A stretch of 64,000 nt of DNA, taken from assembly GCA_019359045.1 (NCBI GenBank), contig JAHHIA010000019.1:1-64000 (forward strand), given 5' to 3'. Positions within the stretch are counted from its first letter, which is position 1. Each line of letters starts with the position of its first letter. Below the pieces are notes generated by a model. That model worked only from the letters and a program-made list of their open reading frames with translations, made no database searches and had not been told where the DNA came from. A program made the position numbers and the translations under genes. This document shows positions 1 to 8,227 of this stretch, in pieces. The DNA comes from Scytolyngbya sp. HA4215-MV1 (GTDB lineage Bacteria; Cyanobacteriota; Cyanobacteriia; Leptolyngbyales; Leptolyngbyaceae).

Positions 1-64
1 CGGTTCTACCTCGTCTCCAATCGGGAATCGTTTTGAGTTGTTCGATCAATGCCTCTACACTCAT
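1..64 (-). CDS. ISAs1-family transposase, N-terminal 21 codons only (runs off the window)
   Basis: Reading the minus strand from the ATG at 64-62 gives 21 codons, still open at the window edge. The peptide contains LIEQLKTIPDWRRGR. This matches the pattern at the start of the complete neighbouring transposase (LIEQLQQFPDYRKSKGKR) and the usual N-terminus of ISAs1-type DDE transposases, where a short helical leader precedes a hydrophobic stretch. A purine-rich stretch, read from about 76 to 68 on the minus strand, lies upstream. It is a different copy from the element at 178-1372, because the sequences diverge. Whether it is intact cannot be judged from 64 bases. Confidence 0.6.
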   Translation of the reverse strand, partial: MSVEALIEQLKTIPDWRRGRT

Positions 65-154
65 TGTCCTACCCAGTTGTCGTCCCCTTTAGCTTGCATT
101 CCTCCTGCTAAAGAATCAACCCTACCTTAAAAAGGGGGGAATTAGCCTCGAAGT

Positions 155-171
155 CCCCCTTTTGAAGGGGG
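155..171. repeat. C/G-run hairpin of a cyanobacterial interspersed repeat
   Basis: CCCCCTT and AAGGGGG pair around a 3-base loop. The surrounding sequence (about 117-180) has further C/G runs and TTAAAAAGGGGG-type words typical of small palindromic repeats scattered through cyanobacterial genomes. It abuts the left end of the insertion sequence at 178, so it may be a pre-existing repeat used as a target, or part of the element's flank. Confidence 0.5.
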
Positions 172-187
172 ATTTAGCAGGGTAGTT

Positions 188-1311
188 TCATTTAAGTACA
201 GGAAAGCCCTGGGTTAAGATCGCATAGACTTGCCGGAGTTGATTGGTCAGGGCACGCACGCCCTGAGGAATCGTGCGGTAAGCCAGTTGACGCACAATGG
301 TAATCAAAAAGCAATTCAAAATTGCCCAAATCACTGGAGCCGTGCCGCCCGGACGAGCTACATCTTCGGCAAACCTGACATCTCTAACCCAGTGCAAACG
401 ATTTTCAATGCTCCAATGCTGCTGAATATGCTCAAGGAATTCGGCAGCACTCAAGTCCAGGTCGCTGATATACCCAACGTTTTCCTCAAAGGCTTGTCCA
501 TCTCGGATGCCCCAACGCTCCACCCAAATCAAGCACTTGAGTCCCCTCCATAGACCACTCAACTGAGTGGGTGCTGCATACACACTCACCCGTCGATGCA
601 CTTGACGATTGTGAGAGTGATCAACGCTTTGAGCCTGACTTAAGCAAGCTTCGCTTTGATGCAACTGCTGTAGAGTGCCATAGAGGGTGGGTTGATTCGC
701 TTTGAGCGCAATCAAATAATGTTGCTGTTGTTGGACAATTTGTTCGACTGTTTTTTTTGACAATGCAAAGCATCGAGGGTGAATATAACAGGTTGTCCGG
801 CTAGAGCACCAATCAATTGACGTACCACTTCGATTTCGCTGGTTTGTTTGTTGTCCATCACCTCTAAGCGCAGCACCACTCCAGTTTGATGGGTGAATGC
901 CGATACAGTACAGACAAAACGTTGGTACGATTCGCTGTAGTCACTGAGCGTACTTTTGATACTTTTGCCATCGAGGGCGACCCAGGTTGGTGCCATCAAG
1001 TGGACAAGCCTTTGACTCCAGTCGTTAAACACAGCTAAGAGGGGGTCAAAGTCAATTCGCTGCAAAACCCGACCGAAGGTGGAATAAGACGGAATTCGAG
1101 TATTCTCAGGTAACTCCAACAGTTCGCACACCGTATCCCAATGTTGTTGGCTGAAATCAGCTAAGGGGCGATAGCCGCGATACCCGCATAACGTTCCTAA
1201 CAGCACGAGCATCATCACCAGCCAGAGGGCATGCCGTTTACCTTTGCTCTTACGGTAGTCTGGAAATTGTTGCAACTGTTCGATGAGATCGAGGGTCTGA
1301 GATTGAGTCAT
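188..1311 (-). CDS. ISAs1-family DDE transposase, expressed by or broken by a -1 frameshift
   Basis: Two overlapping minus-strand reading frames together make one ISAs1 transposase. The first runs from 1311 and holds the hydrophobic leader, the first acidic residue in WVALDGKSIKS and the second in IFTLDALHCQK. The second ends at 188 and holds TVEQIVQ, LIALKANQPTLY and the last acidic residue in the HWSIENRLHWVRDV region. They join at a run of eight A on the coding strand (758-751). Reading the last A twice gives LDALHCQKK-TVEQIV and a 374-residue product, the normal family length. The A run is a slippery sequence, so this may be programmed -1 frameshifting. A one-base loss in the run of a dead copy is equally possible. 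No other lesion is seen. Confidence 0.85.
751..758 (-). other. A8 slippery run at the transposase frame junction
   Basis: Eight consecutive A on the minus strand are read in the zero frame as CAA AAA AAA CAG. Slipping back one base gives AAA AAA ACA GTC, which restores the family consensus. The heptamer A-AAA-AAA is a classical slippery sequence. No obvious strong downstream stem was identified by eye. Confidence 0.6.
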
Positions 1312-1463
1312 CTTTAAAAGGGAAGGTACTCAATCTATCTTTGTTTTTATCCCTATAAATGAAACCACCCTGCCCTTGCACAAAGTGTTTAGGGCTTGCC
1401 TCTTGCTTAACATGTTCGTAGGGCGTATAACACTTCTATGCCGATTCTTTTGGGTCTGTTGCT

Positions 1464-2078
1464 ATGCTTTCGCAGATTGTCCGCCCGATGGTTCGCACCC
1501 AGATCCGACTCCTGGCAAGTTGTCAGGCAACCCGGACAACTTTAATTTCTACGGTTGCCCAGTGGCTTGGCTTTCTCGGTGTGGAGGCTCAAGTCACTCA
1601 ACTCGATGCCAGTGGCGGCAGAATCAGCATTTCCCTCACGGTGGATAAGCCGGAAGCTTGCGACACGCACGACTGGAATCAGATTTTGCACAATTTGGAG
1701 CAGGGTAAATCAGTCCGGCTGAGCACGTTACAAAATCAGCTCCCGATTACACCGCAACAACAGACTAAACTGCAACGGTTGCTGGCGTACCTGATTCAGG
1801 TGGGTGATCCCAGCACGCCGGCTAATTGGGATGAACTCTATCCTCAGTTGCAAATGCTGGGGTTAGATGAGTCGATGTTACTCGGCATCCGATCGGCACT
1901 CAAGGTTCCCCAATCCCTCGATCGTCTGTTAGAAGGGCTCGATCCTGATGTGGCGGCGATCGCCTTGCCTAAAGCGGTGAGTATTGCGCTGCTCGATCGC
2001 CACGTTAATTCCTCCGAAGACCATGCCCTCACTGCCTTGCTCAAAGCCATGAAACAAACCGCTCAGGTGGGCAATTAG
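1464..2078 (+). CDS. conserved hypothetical protein, 204 aa
   Basis: No family is recognised. The product is soluble, helical and rich in Gln and Leu, without membrane segments or cysteine clusters. The first 40 residues contain hydrophobic stretches (TTLISTVAQWLGFLGVEAQV) followed by a short beta-rich part. The rest looks like an alpha-helical bundle (residues about 75-200). The start is the ATG at 1464, 92 bases beyond the right end of the insertion sequence, so the element may have separated the gene from its upstream region. It converges on the LysR gene, leaving only 7 bases between the stops. Codon use and HIP1-like GCGATCGC words match the chromosome, so it is probably resident. Confidence 0.6.
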   Translation: MLSQIVRPMVRTQIRLLASCQATRTTLISTVAQWLGFLGVEAQVTQLDASGGRISISLTVDKPEACDTHDWNQILHNLEQGKSVRLSTLQNQLPITPQQQTKLQRLLAYLIQVGDPSTPANWDELYPQLQMLGLDESMLLGIRSALKVPQSLDRLLEGLDPDVAAIALPKAVSIALLDRHVNSSEDHALTALLKAMKQTAQVGN

Positions 2079-2085
2079 CAGGCGA

Positions 2086-3009
2086 CTAAACTGTTCGACT
2101 GATTTCTAGAAGGGTCGATCGCAACCATTGACATGCAGGGGATGCCTGAGTGCTCTGGTGCCAGCGCATCCAGACCGCAAATCCTGTCAGATCGATCGGC
2201 AAGGGCAACAGTTTTAAGGGTTGATGCTGCGAACAAGATTGGGCGATACGAGTTGCCAAGGTCGCAATTAAATCCGTCTGAGCTAAAATTGTGGGTGCAA
2301 CTAAAAAATGCGGGACAGACAGTGCAACCTGTCGTTTGAGGTTTTGCTTGGCTAGCAGGTAATCTACTCGTCCAATCCGATCTTCTTTCACCGAAATGAG
2401 CAGATGGGGAGTGCTGAGGTACTCGTTTAATGAGAGGGACTCGCCAATGTGGGGATGATCTTGACGGCACACACACACATAGGTTTCCTGAAACAGAAGC
2501 TGTTCCTGGTGCCACGCGACGGGTTCAGGAAAGATACCACAAGCCAGATCAATCTCGCCACTGTCCAGTAGGGAAAACAGTTTTTGCCGATCGCCCGATC
2601 GAATTTGCAGACTGACTCCAGGGGCGATCGTCTGGAGTGCTTGCATCAATTGGGGCAACAGCGTGAACTCTACGTAATCTGACATGCCAATCGCAAATAC
2701 GCGATCGCTGGTTTGTGGGTCAAAGATCGGCTCTTCTAATAGAGCTGCTTGAATTTGCTGCAACGCTGGGCGTAACTGTTGTGCCAGGGCGATCGCTCTA
2801 GGGGTGGGGCGCAATCCCGCTGCTGTTCTGACAAACAAATCATCGGCTGCCAAACTTCGTAGCCGTGACAGGGCATTACTCGTAGCAGGCTGGCTCAGCC
2901 CGACTCGTTCCCCTGCACGTGTCACCTGTTGCTCGGTCATCAACGCATCAAAAACTACCAGCAGATTCAAATCAATCCCCGCCAGATTGATATGGTGAAT
3001 ATTACTCAT
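2086..3009 (-). CDS. LysR-family transcriptional regulator
   Basis: The 307-residue product has the LysR layout. An N-terminal winged helix-turn-helix (residues about 8-65) includes QQVTRAGERVGLSQPATSNALSRLR, and a periplasmic-binding-protein-like effector domain spans about 95-305. The open frame extends upstream to 3084, but the ATG at 3009 begins MSNIHHINLAGIDLNLLVVFDAL, the normal family N-terminus, so that start is used. It is transcribed away from the PfpI-like gene, with 81 bases between the starts. LysR proteins usually autoregulate and control the divergent gene, so the DJ-1/PfpI and NADP oxidoreductase genes are the likely targets. The effector is unknown. Confidence 0.9.
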   Translation of the reverse strand: MSNIHHINLAGIDLNLLVVFDALMTEQQVTRAGERVGLSQPATSNALSRLRSLAADDLFVRTAAGLRPTPRAIALAQQLRPALQQIQAALLEEPIFDPQTSDRVFAIGMSDYVEFTLLPQLMQALQTIAPGVSLQIRSGDRQKLFSLLDSGEIDLACGIFPEPVAWHQEQLLFQETYVCVCRQDHPHIGESLSLNEYLSTPHLLISVKEDRIGRVDYLLAKQNLKRQVALSVPHFLVAPTILAQTDLIATLATRIAQSCSQHQPLKLLPLPIDLTGFAVWMRWHQSTQASPACQWLRSTLLEISRTV

Positions 3010-3090
3010 ACAAATTATCCATTGGACAAATCTATGATGCCTGATCCAGGATAAAGCATCCGCGCTTTTAGCAATTAGCCCCACAATGCC
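3010..3090. promoter_or_regulatory. divergent control region between LysR gene and PfpI-like gene
   Basis: These 81 bases separate two divergent starts. They contain an interrupted inverted repeat with arms GATGC and GCATC around a CTG-AT-CCAG core (about 3036-3060), compatible with a LysR-type T-N11-A site. No strong sigma-70 -35/-10 pair stands out. Assignment as an operator rests on gene arrangement. Confidence 0.4.
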
Positions 3091-3861
3091 ATGAGCCTAA
3101 AAAATGTAAATTCAGTGAACCTGCACCATCCCAAGCGGGTTGCCATCGTCATTGCTAATCCAGCCCTGTCTACCACGACTGGCTGGGCGGTTGGCTTCTG
3201 GTGGAGTGAACTTACCCACCCTTACTATGAACTGACTGAAGCAGGCTATGAGGTGGAAGTATTCAGTCCGGAAGGGGGCAAGTGTGAACCTGATGCTATG
3301 TCCGATCCCCGCGATCCGTCTGGTTATTCTGCCTCTGATCTGATCAGTATGGGCTTTATTACCACTCCAAAGCTGGCTAGTCTCATCACTCAGACTCGTC
3401 CGGTGGCAGAGATGGCGGTTGACTCCTTCGATGCAATCATCGTCGCAGGAGGACAAGCGCCCATGTTTACCTTCGATCGGGCAACCGACCTGCACACCAA
3501 GTTTGTCCAATTTTACGAAGCGGGCAAGATTGCCAGCGCGCTCTGTCATGGGGTGGCAATTCTGCGCTACGCTAAACTTTCCAATGGAGAATACTTGGCG
3601 AAAGGAAAGACTATCACTGGGTTTGCCAATGTCGAAGAAGAGTTTGCCGATCGGGCAGTGTGGGACATGAACTTGCTGCCGCGTGATAGCCACATTATGC
3701 CCTGGCGCATCGAAGATGAAATGAAGCAGTTGGGTGCAAACTATGTCCAGGCTGGTCTGTGGAAAGGCTTTGCCATTCGAGATGGCAATCTGATTACTGG
3801 ACAACAAAATTTCTCGGGTGCCGAGACTGCCAAACTGGTGATTGAAGCCTTAGGACGTTGA
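3091..3861 (+). CDS. DJ-1/PfpI-family protein (class I glutamine amidotransferase-like, Hsp31-type)
   Basis: The 256-residue protein has the DJ-1/PfpI alpha/beta fold. The nucleophile elbow ASALCHGVAIL carries the catalytic Cys152 followed by His153. An acidic residue expected to pair with the cysteine lies in the N-terminal region rich in Glu and Asp (WWSELTHPYYELTEAGYEVEVFSPEGG). Length and the GFWWSEL and PWRIEDE segments resemble Hsp31-like members, which act as chaperones, glyoxalase III or deglycase-like stress proteins. The ATG at 3091 is used. The next gene follows after 58 bases in the same direction, so the two may be co-transcribed under the divergent LysR regulator. The exact substrate is unknown. 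Confidence 0.88.
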   Translation: MSLKNVNSVNLHHPKRVAIVIANPALSTTTGWAVGFWWSELTHPYYELTEAGYEVEVFSPEGGKCEPDAMSDPRDPSGYSASDLISMGFITTPKLASLITQTRPVAEMAVDSFDAIIVAGGQAPMFTFDRATDLHTKFVQFYEAGKIASALCHGVAILRYAKLSNGEYLAKGKTITGFANVEEEFADRAVWDMNLLPRDSHIMPWRIEDEMKQLGANYVQAGLWKGFAIRDGNLITGQQNFSGAETAKLVIEALGR

Positions 3862-3919
3862 CGCAAAAACGTCTGGGGCACATACGAATTTAAACTTTAC
3901 GGGTTAGGGCAATAAGCAC

Positions 3920-4561
3920 ATGAAGATTGCATTCATTGGAGTCGGGAATGTTGGAGCACCGCTAGCAGATCATCTGCAACAGCTAGGACATGAGGTAACG
4001 ATCGCCGCCCGTGATACCAATTCTCAGTCCGTTCAGGCAGCGCTCCAGCGCAATCCTCAACTGCAAGTTCAATCTCCAACTGTGGCAGTTCAATCTGCCG
4101 AAGTGGTGTTTCTCGCTACGCCCTTTGCTGCTAATCAAGCAGCCCTGGCAGAAGCGGGAGATTTATCTGGCAAAATTTTGGTGGATTGTACCAATCCAGT
4201 GGGGGCAAATCTTAGCCATGGACTCCAGAGCGAACGATCAGGGGCTGAGTTTGTTCAAAGCCTGGTGCCCCAAGCCAGAGTCGTCAAAGCCTTCACGATT
4301 TATGGGTTTGAGAACTTTGAAGACAATGCCTATCCGGGCTATGGCGATCTCAAACCTGCCATGCTGATTGCGGGCAATGATGCCGATGCAAAACAGGTGA
4401 TTTCTACCCTTTGTCAGGCACTGGGTTGGGAACCTGTGGATACAGGCACCCTTGCCATGAGCCTCCATCTGGAACACATGACTCTGCTTTGGATTCAGAT
4501 GGCAAGGGTGCAGCGAAGGGGGGCAGGGTTTGTCTGGGCAATGCTGCAAAAACCGCAGTAA
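3920..4561 (+). CDS. NADP oxidoreductase, F420-dependent-oxidoreductase-like Rossmann protein
   Basis: The 213-residue protein begins MKIAFIGVGNVGAPLADHL, a glycine-rich dinucleotide-binding loop at residues 7-12. AAR after the second strand suggests NADP preference. Later segments VVFLATPF, ILVDCTNPVG and VVKAFTIYGFENFED match the small NADP/F420-dependent oxidoreductase family (Pfam NAD-binding F420 type). Many members act on unknown carbonyl or flavin substrates, so the reaction cannot be stated. It follows the PfpI-like gene by 58 bases on the same strand. The pair may form a carbonyl or oxidative stress unit controlled by the LysR protein. Confidence 0.85.
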   Translation: MKIAFIGVGNVGAPLADHLQQLGHEVTIAARDTNSQSVQAALQRNPQLQVQSPTVAVQSAEVVFLATPFAANQAALAEAGDLSGKILVDCTNPVGANLSHGLQSERSGAEFVQSLVPQARVVKAFTIYGFENFEDNAYPGYGDLKPAMLIAGNDADAKQVISTLCQALGWEPVDTGTLAMSLHLEHMTLLWIQMARVQRRGAGFVWAMLQKPQ

Positions 4562-4654
4562 GGACATCCGAGGATTTCTTGCCAACCCATTATCCGCTGG
4601 CTTCGATTCCGCTCAGCCACCATGCAAGATCTTTGGTTACCAGGTTGATTCGCA

Positions 4655-4786
4655 AAAATCCAAAATCTAAAAAGGAGGGAGCCAGAAGTCAGGAGGCAAC
4701 ACTTCTGATTTCACTAGCGAAGCAGGAATTAGAACCGTTGAAAGGAGTCAAAATCCAAAATCGTAAATCCAAAATCCAAAATCGCG
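4655..4786. repeat. degenerate short repeats of AAAATCC/AAAATC type
   Basis: Words such as AAATCCAAAATC recur at about 4655-4668 and 4749-4785, and a GTCAGGAGGC word lies at about 4689. Similar words appear near 9425 (GTCAGGAGCC) and in the rpoC1-rpoC2 gap. These are typical short tandemly repeated repetitive sequences of cyanobacterial intergenic DNA. They lie between convergent genes and show no coding potential. Confidence 0.6.
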
Positions 4787-6976
4787 TTATTTGAAATAAA
4801 TCAGCAGATTCAGCCCTGGAATCGTGCGCGACAAAGTCCACAGCATCAGCGCAATGTAGAGAATGCCCAGACTCCACTGATACCAGGCAAGCGTGCTAAC
4901 CAGCCCAGGCAGGTGTTGATCGCGCAAGCGGATATCGTTGAAGCCAAACTTGAGCAGATTGTTGAAGCTGAAATCGTAGTAGTTGAGCCAGTTCCAGCGG
5001 CGATCCCAGAGCAGGGGCATGTAGCGTTCGCGGAACATGGGATAGCGAGGCAAGATGGGTAAGCGTCCAATCACGATGCGCAACTGACGTAGGGTGCCTT
5101 CTTCTTCAAAGTAGCTGACATCCATCAGGTCATGGTAGCGTCCCTGTTTGAATAGGAAAAAGAGTAATAGCGCTGGGATTGGGATGTTGACGATCGCCAA
5201 ACAGGCGATCGTCAGCCAGGGTTCGTCAGAGGTGCGAAAGATTGCCGCGAACCCTGTCAGCATTAGGATGCTAAAACTGCTAGTCACCCAGATTGTCTCA
5301 GACAAGTTCGGCAAAATGGGTTTGGGAATGCGGCGGCGCCAACGATCGACCAACCAGAATAAACCACCAAAGTAGGCGATGGTGACCAACCCCACACCAA
5401 AGGTGAGCCAGAAGTTGGTGCCATCGCGCGTCAGCAGCAACACCAGAGTCAACCCCAGACAATGCAAGGCATCCAGTACCCAACTCACAGGAGACGCAGG
5501 TTCGGTGGCAGTTACCCGATCTCGCACGTTAATATACGTTGCCAGATCGACCCCTTCCAGGTTGAGCAGTTCAGCGATCGAGCGAAACGCCGTTTGAGTC
5601 CGCCGCTGGACGATCGCGGCCGCCTGCCGATTGGAAAATCCCAACTGTACCAATCGCGCCTCGGATGCGGTGTTGAGATTGATGCCAAACAAGGCTTGCC
5701 GCAGTTCGCGTAAGCGCAACCGTTCAGCGGTGTATTCGACCTGGTTAGCGTCAGGAATTTGTTCGAGTAGGCGAAAATTTCGCACCAGGTTGCGGAGCAA
5801 GTTCTCATTGCCCTGGAGCGTGGGAACAGACAGTACCCGCCCAATCTGCCCCGGATTCCCTAAAATTTTGGCGCGATCGGGATCGAACTTGAGTCCTGCC
5901 ACATTCAGATAAGCGCCTCTGGCAAATCCGGCGTAACCAAAATCGGCTCGACTCAGAATGCTGACCCCCCGCAGGTTAACTGGACGATTGAACTGAGCCT
6001 CGCGAAACGTAGCGGCTTGCTCAAACGTGGCATCGGTCAGAAATAACAACTGGCTGAATAAATCTTTGGTAAATATTGCTTGATCCAGCCAGTGCGCCTG
6101 AGCGAAATCGGCGTTGCCTTGCCATTGTACCCGGGTAAAATTGGCAGTTTTTTGGAACAACGCCTGGTTAAACGTAGCAGTTGTTTGAAACTCGCTGCCC
6201 TGAAAGGTGGCATCTGCCTGAAAATCACTCTGCCCAAACTCAGCTTTGGCAAAAAAGATACTGTTGCGAAACCGGACCTCGCGACTAAAACTGGCTCCGG
6301 CAAAACTCACGGGCTGCCCAAACCGGGTTTGTGACCATTCAGCGGTTTGGGCAAAAATTGCGCCTTGTGCTTCCAGGCGATCGAGAAAAAACGTATTGGC
6401 AAACTCAGCGATGCCGTTGAAGCGAGTTTGCACCAATTTCAGCGGTCCCCGCAGCACGGTAATTTGTAGGGGCGCTGCCTGGGAACCCAGATTGGGAGCC
6501 ACCAGCAGAGATTGAGAGAGCTTGCTGAGCTGGGACAAACGACGGCGATCGCGTTGTAATTGCGCTAATTCTAAGGGACTGAAAATGGGCGACAATGCCT
6601 GTCCATAGAGCGGTGTACGCAACCCCAATTTGCTGATGGCAAAATCTCCCTGAATTAGAGAATAACTCAAATCCAGGCTGAGTGGCGATCCAGGCTTCTG
6701 CAATTGGGTCTGCAACAAACCGTAGAACTGATCGCGAAAGCTTGCATTTTCAGGACGCAGATCGATCACCATCCGGCGCAAGTCGATCGTCCGCACCCCT
6801 TCGCTTTGAGTGGGCGTTTTGACCCGTGCTTGCAACAAATCTAATGTCAGTGGCACCCGATCGGATTGGGCGATCGCTGCCCAAGCTGGTTGTGGTAAAA
6901 CCACCCAAAACAACGCCCACAAAGCGATTAACAACGTAACAACCGTTTTCACCGATCCAATATCCGAGATGGGCAC
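4787..6976 (-). CDS. pentapeptide-repeat membrane protein with a ComEA-like helix-hairpin-helix segment
   Basis: The 729-residue product starts with a signal peptide (residues 1-33, ending in PAWA). About 185-370 is a run of pentapeptide repeats of the A-x-F type (AEFGQSD, ATFQGSEF, ANFTRVQ, ADFAQAHW), which fold as a right-handed beta helix. Residues about 435-495 contain INLNTASEARLVQLGFSNRQ, a ComEA-like helix-hairpin-helix pattern normally seen in DNA-binding or protein-binding domains. The C-terminal third has about five hydrophobic segments (VSWVLDALHCLGLTLVLLLT to WYQWSLGILYIALMLWTL). This suggests an envelope or thylakoid protein with its repeat domain on the lumenal or periplasmic side. 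Function is unknown. The rarD-like gene is divergent. Confidence 0.8.
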   Translation of the reverse strand: MPISDIGSVKTVVTLLIALWALFWVVLPQPAWAAIAQSDRVPLTLDLLQARVKTPTQSEGVRTIDLRRMVIDLRPENASFRDQFYGLLQTQLQKPGSPLSLDLSYSLIQGDFAISKLGLRTPLYGQALSPIFSPLELAQLQRDRRRLSQLSKLSQSLLVAPNLGSQAAPLQITVLRGPLKLVQTRFNGIAEFANTFFLDRLEAQGAIFAQTAEWSQTRFGQPVSFAGASFSREVRFRNSIFFAKAEFGQSDFQADATFQGSEFQTTATFNQALFQKTANFTRVQWQGNADFAQAHWLDQAIFTKDLFSQLLFLTDATFEQAATFREAQFNRPVNLRGVSILSRADFGYAGFARGAYLNVAGLKFDPDRAKILGNPGQIGRVLSVPTLQGNENLLRNLVRNFRLLEQIPDANQVEYTAERLRLRELRQALFGINLNTASEARLVQLGFSNRQAAAIVQRRTQTAFRSIAELLNLEGVDLATYINVRDRVTATEPASPVSWVLDALHCLGLTLVLLLTRDGTNFWLTFGVGLVTIAYFGGLFWLVDRWRRRIPKPILPNLSETIWVTSSFSILMLTGFAAIFRTSDEPWLTIACLAIVNIPIPALLLFFLFKQGRYHDLMDVSYFEEEGTLRQLRIVIGRLPILPRYPMFRERYMPLLWDRRWNWLNYYDFSFNNLLKFGFNDIRLRDQHLPGLVSTLAWYQWSLGILYIALMLWTLSRTIPGLNLLIYFK

Positions 6977-7125
6977 AACTGCAAGTACTGAGACTTACTG
7001 TATAGCAGGGAAGGACCCGTTTGATAGACAAAAAGGGATACGGAGGCGCGAAGACAAATCCTCTTCCCCATTACCCTTCTGCTCGGCTCGCTAGAATAAG
7101 AACCTCACGCGCAAGGATCAGGGTT

Positions 7126-8031
7126 TTGCCGAACAAACTGCCTCTCAAAACGGGTTCCTCAACCTATCAAAGTGGTTTTATTTATGCTCTTCTCGCTTAT
7201 GCTTCTTGGGGATTGTTACCGATTTACTGGAAATTGTTTGGGCAAGTGCCTGCGATCGAAGTCTTGAGTCATCGGGTCATCTGGTCCATGCTTTTTCTGA
7301 TGGCGGTGTTGACCTGGCAACAGAGAGGGGCAGAATTGAGTCAACTCTGGCGCACGCCCAACAAGATGCTTCTGCTTTTGCTGACAGCGCTGCTACTGAC
7401 CTGTAATTGGGGGCTTTATATCTATGGCGTCAACACTGATCGAGTCGTAGAAACCAGCCTTGGCTACTTCATCAATCCCTTAGTGAACGTTTTGCTAGGA
7501 TTTATTGTCCTAAAAGAACGGTTGCATTGGGGACAGAAACTGGCAGTTTTGCTAGCGGGAATCGGTGTCCTCAACTTCATTTGGCAACTGGGAACCGTTC
7601 CCTGGATTGCCTTAGGGTTGGCAGTTTCCTTTGCCTTTTATGGGCTGATCCGTAAATTGGTTGCAGTGTTGCCCATGGTCGGGCTAGCCATGGAGACGCT
7701 CTTGATGACACCGATCGCGTTGGTGGCGATCGCCTACGGAACTGCTACCGGAACAGAGCATTTCAGTACTAATATTGGGTTCGTCGGGTTGTTTGTAGGA
7801 GCAGGTATTGTTACCTCCTTTCCGTTACTGTGGTTCAACAATGCAGCAAGGCGGCTGCGTTTATCGACCCTGGGGTTCTTTCAATACTTTGCTCCCAGTT
7901 TGCAATTGCTGTTGGGTGTTTTCTTATATCACGAACCCTTTTCTCGCACTCATGCCATCACATTTGGTTGCATCTGGTTGGCACTCTTGACCTACTCCAC
8001 TACCTCATTTTTTCAACTCAAGCAAATTTGA
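7126..8031 (+). CDS. rarD: RarD-type EamA permease
   Basis: The product has about ten hydrophobic helices and the RarD signatures GFIYALLAYASWGLLPIYWK, SHRVIWS, NWGLYIYGVN, SLGYFINPLVNVLLG and QYFAPSLQLLLGV. These define the RarD branch of the drug/metabolite transporter superfamily. The frame is open upstream to 7021, but that N-terminus is basic and unlike the family. The TTG at 7126 is preceded by AAGGA with 8 bases of spacing and gives 301 residues, the normal size, so this start is chosen. Known relatives are annotated as chloramphenicol-sensitivity proteins, but the true substrate is unclear. It is divergent from the pentapeptide protein. Confidence 0.88.
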   Translation: MPNKLPLKTGSSTYQSGFIYALLAYASWGLLPIYWKLFGQVPAIEVLSHRVIWSMLFLMAVLTWQQRGAELSQLWRTPNKMLLLLLTALLLTCNWGLYIYGVNTDRVVETSLGYFINPLVNVLLGFIVLKERLHWGQKLAVLLAGIGVLNFIWQLGTVPWIALGLAVSFAFYGLIRKLVAVLPMVGLAMETLLMTPIALVAIAYGTATGTEHFSTNIGFVGLFVGAGIVTSFPLLWFNNAARRLRLSTLGFFQYFAPSLQLLLGVFLYHEPFSRTHAITFGCIWLALLTYSTTSFFQLKQI

Positions 8032-8227
8032 ATCAACCAGAATGAGGGATTAGAAAACAAATTGCCAACGAATCAGCATTCACAACAATTTGGCACAATG
8101 TATGTAAATTTATTGGATGATAGTTTTGCGAACGATCAATTTGTAACCCATATCATCGTTGCAAATTTTTAATGACTTTCAGCACAGATTGCACTCAGCA
8201 TTCTGGAAAATCTTGGTTGAGTTGATT

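Larger units (their letters stand above)
178..1372 (-). mobile_element. ISAs1-family insertion sequence, about 1.2 kb
   Basis: Imperfect terminal inverted repeats of 17 bases bound the transposase. The left end at 178-194 reads CAGGGTAGTTTCATTTA. The right end at 1356-1372, read on the opposite strand, is CAGGGTGGTTTCATTTA, so 16 of 17 match. The length of 1195 bp and the single transposase fit ISAs1. No direct target duplication is evident: the 8 bases left of the element are GGATTTAG and the 8 bases right are CCCTTGCA. That suggests an old insertion, a rearranged flank, or slightly misplaced ends. Confidence 0.8.

Noticed and set aside
178-1372. Exact target-site duplications for the insertion sequence
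   Set aside because: The 8-base flanks differ, so no duplication can be claimed.
7021-7125. Upstream 35-codon extension of the rarD-like gene
   Set aside because: Basic and unlike the family; a better-placed ribosome site precedes TTG 7126.
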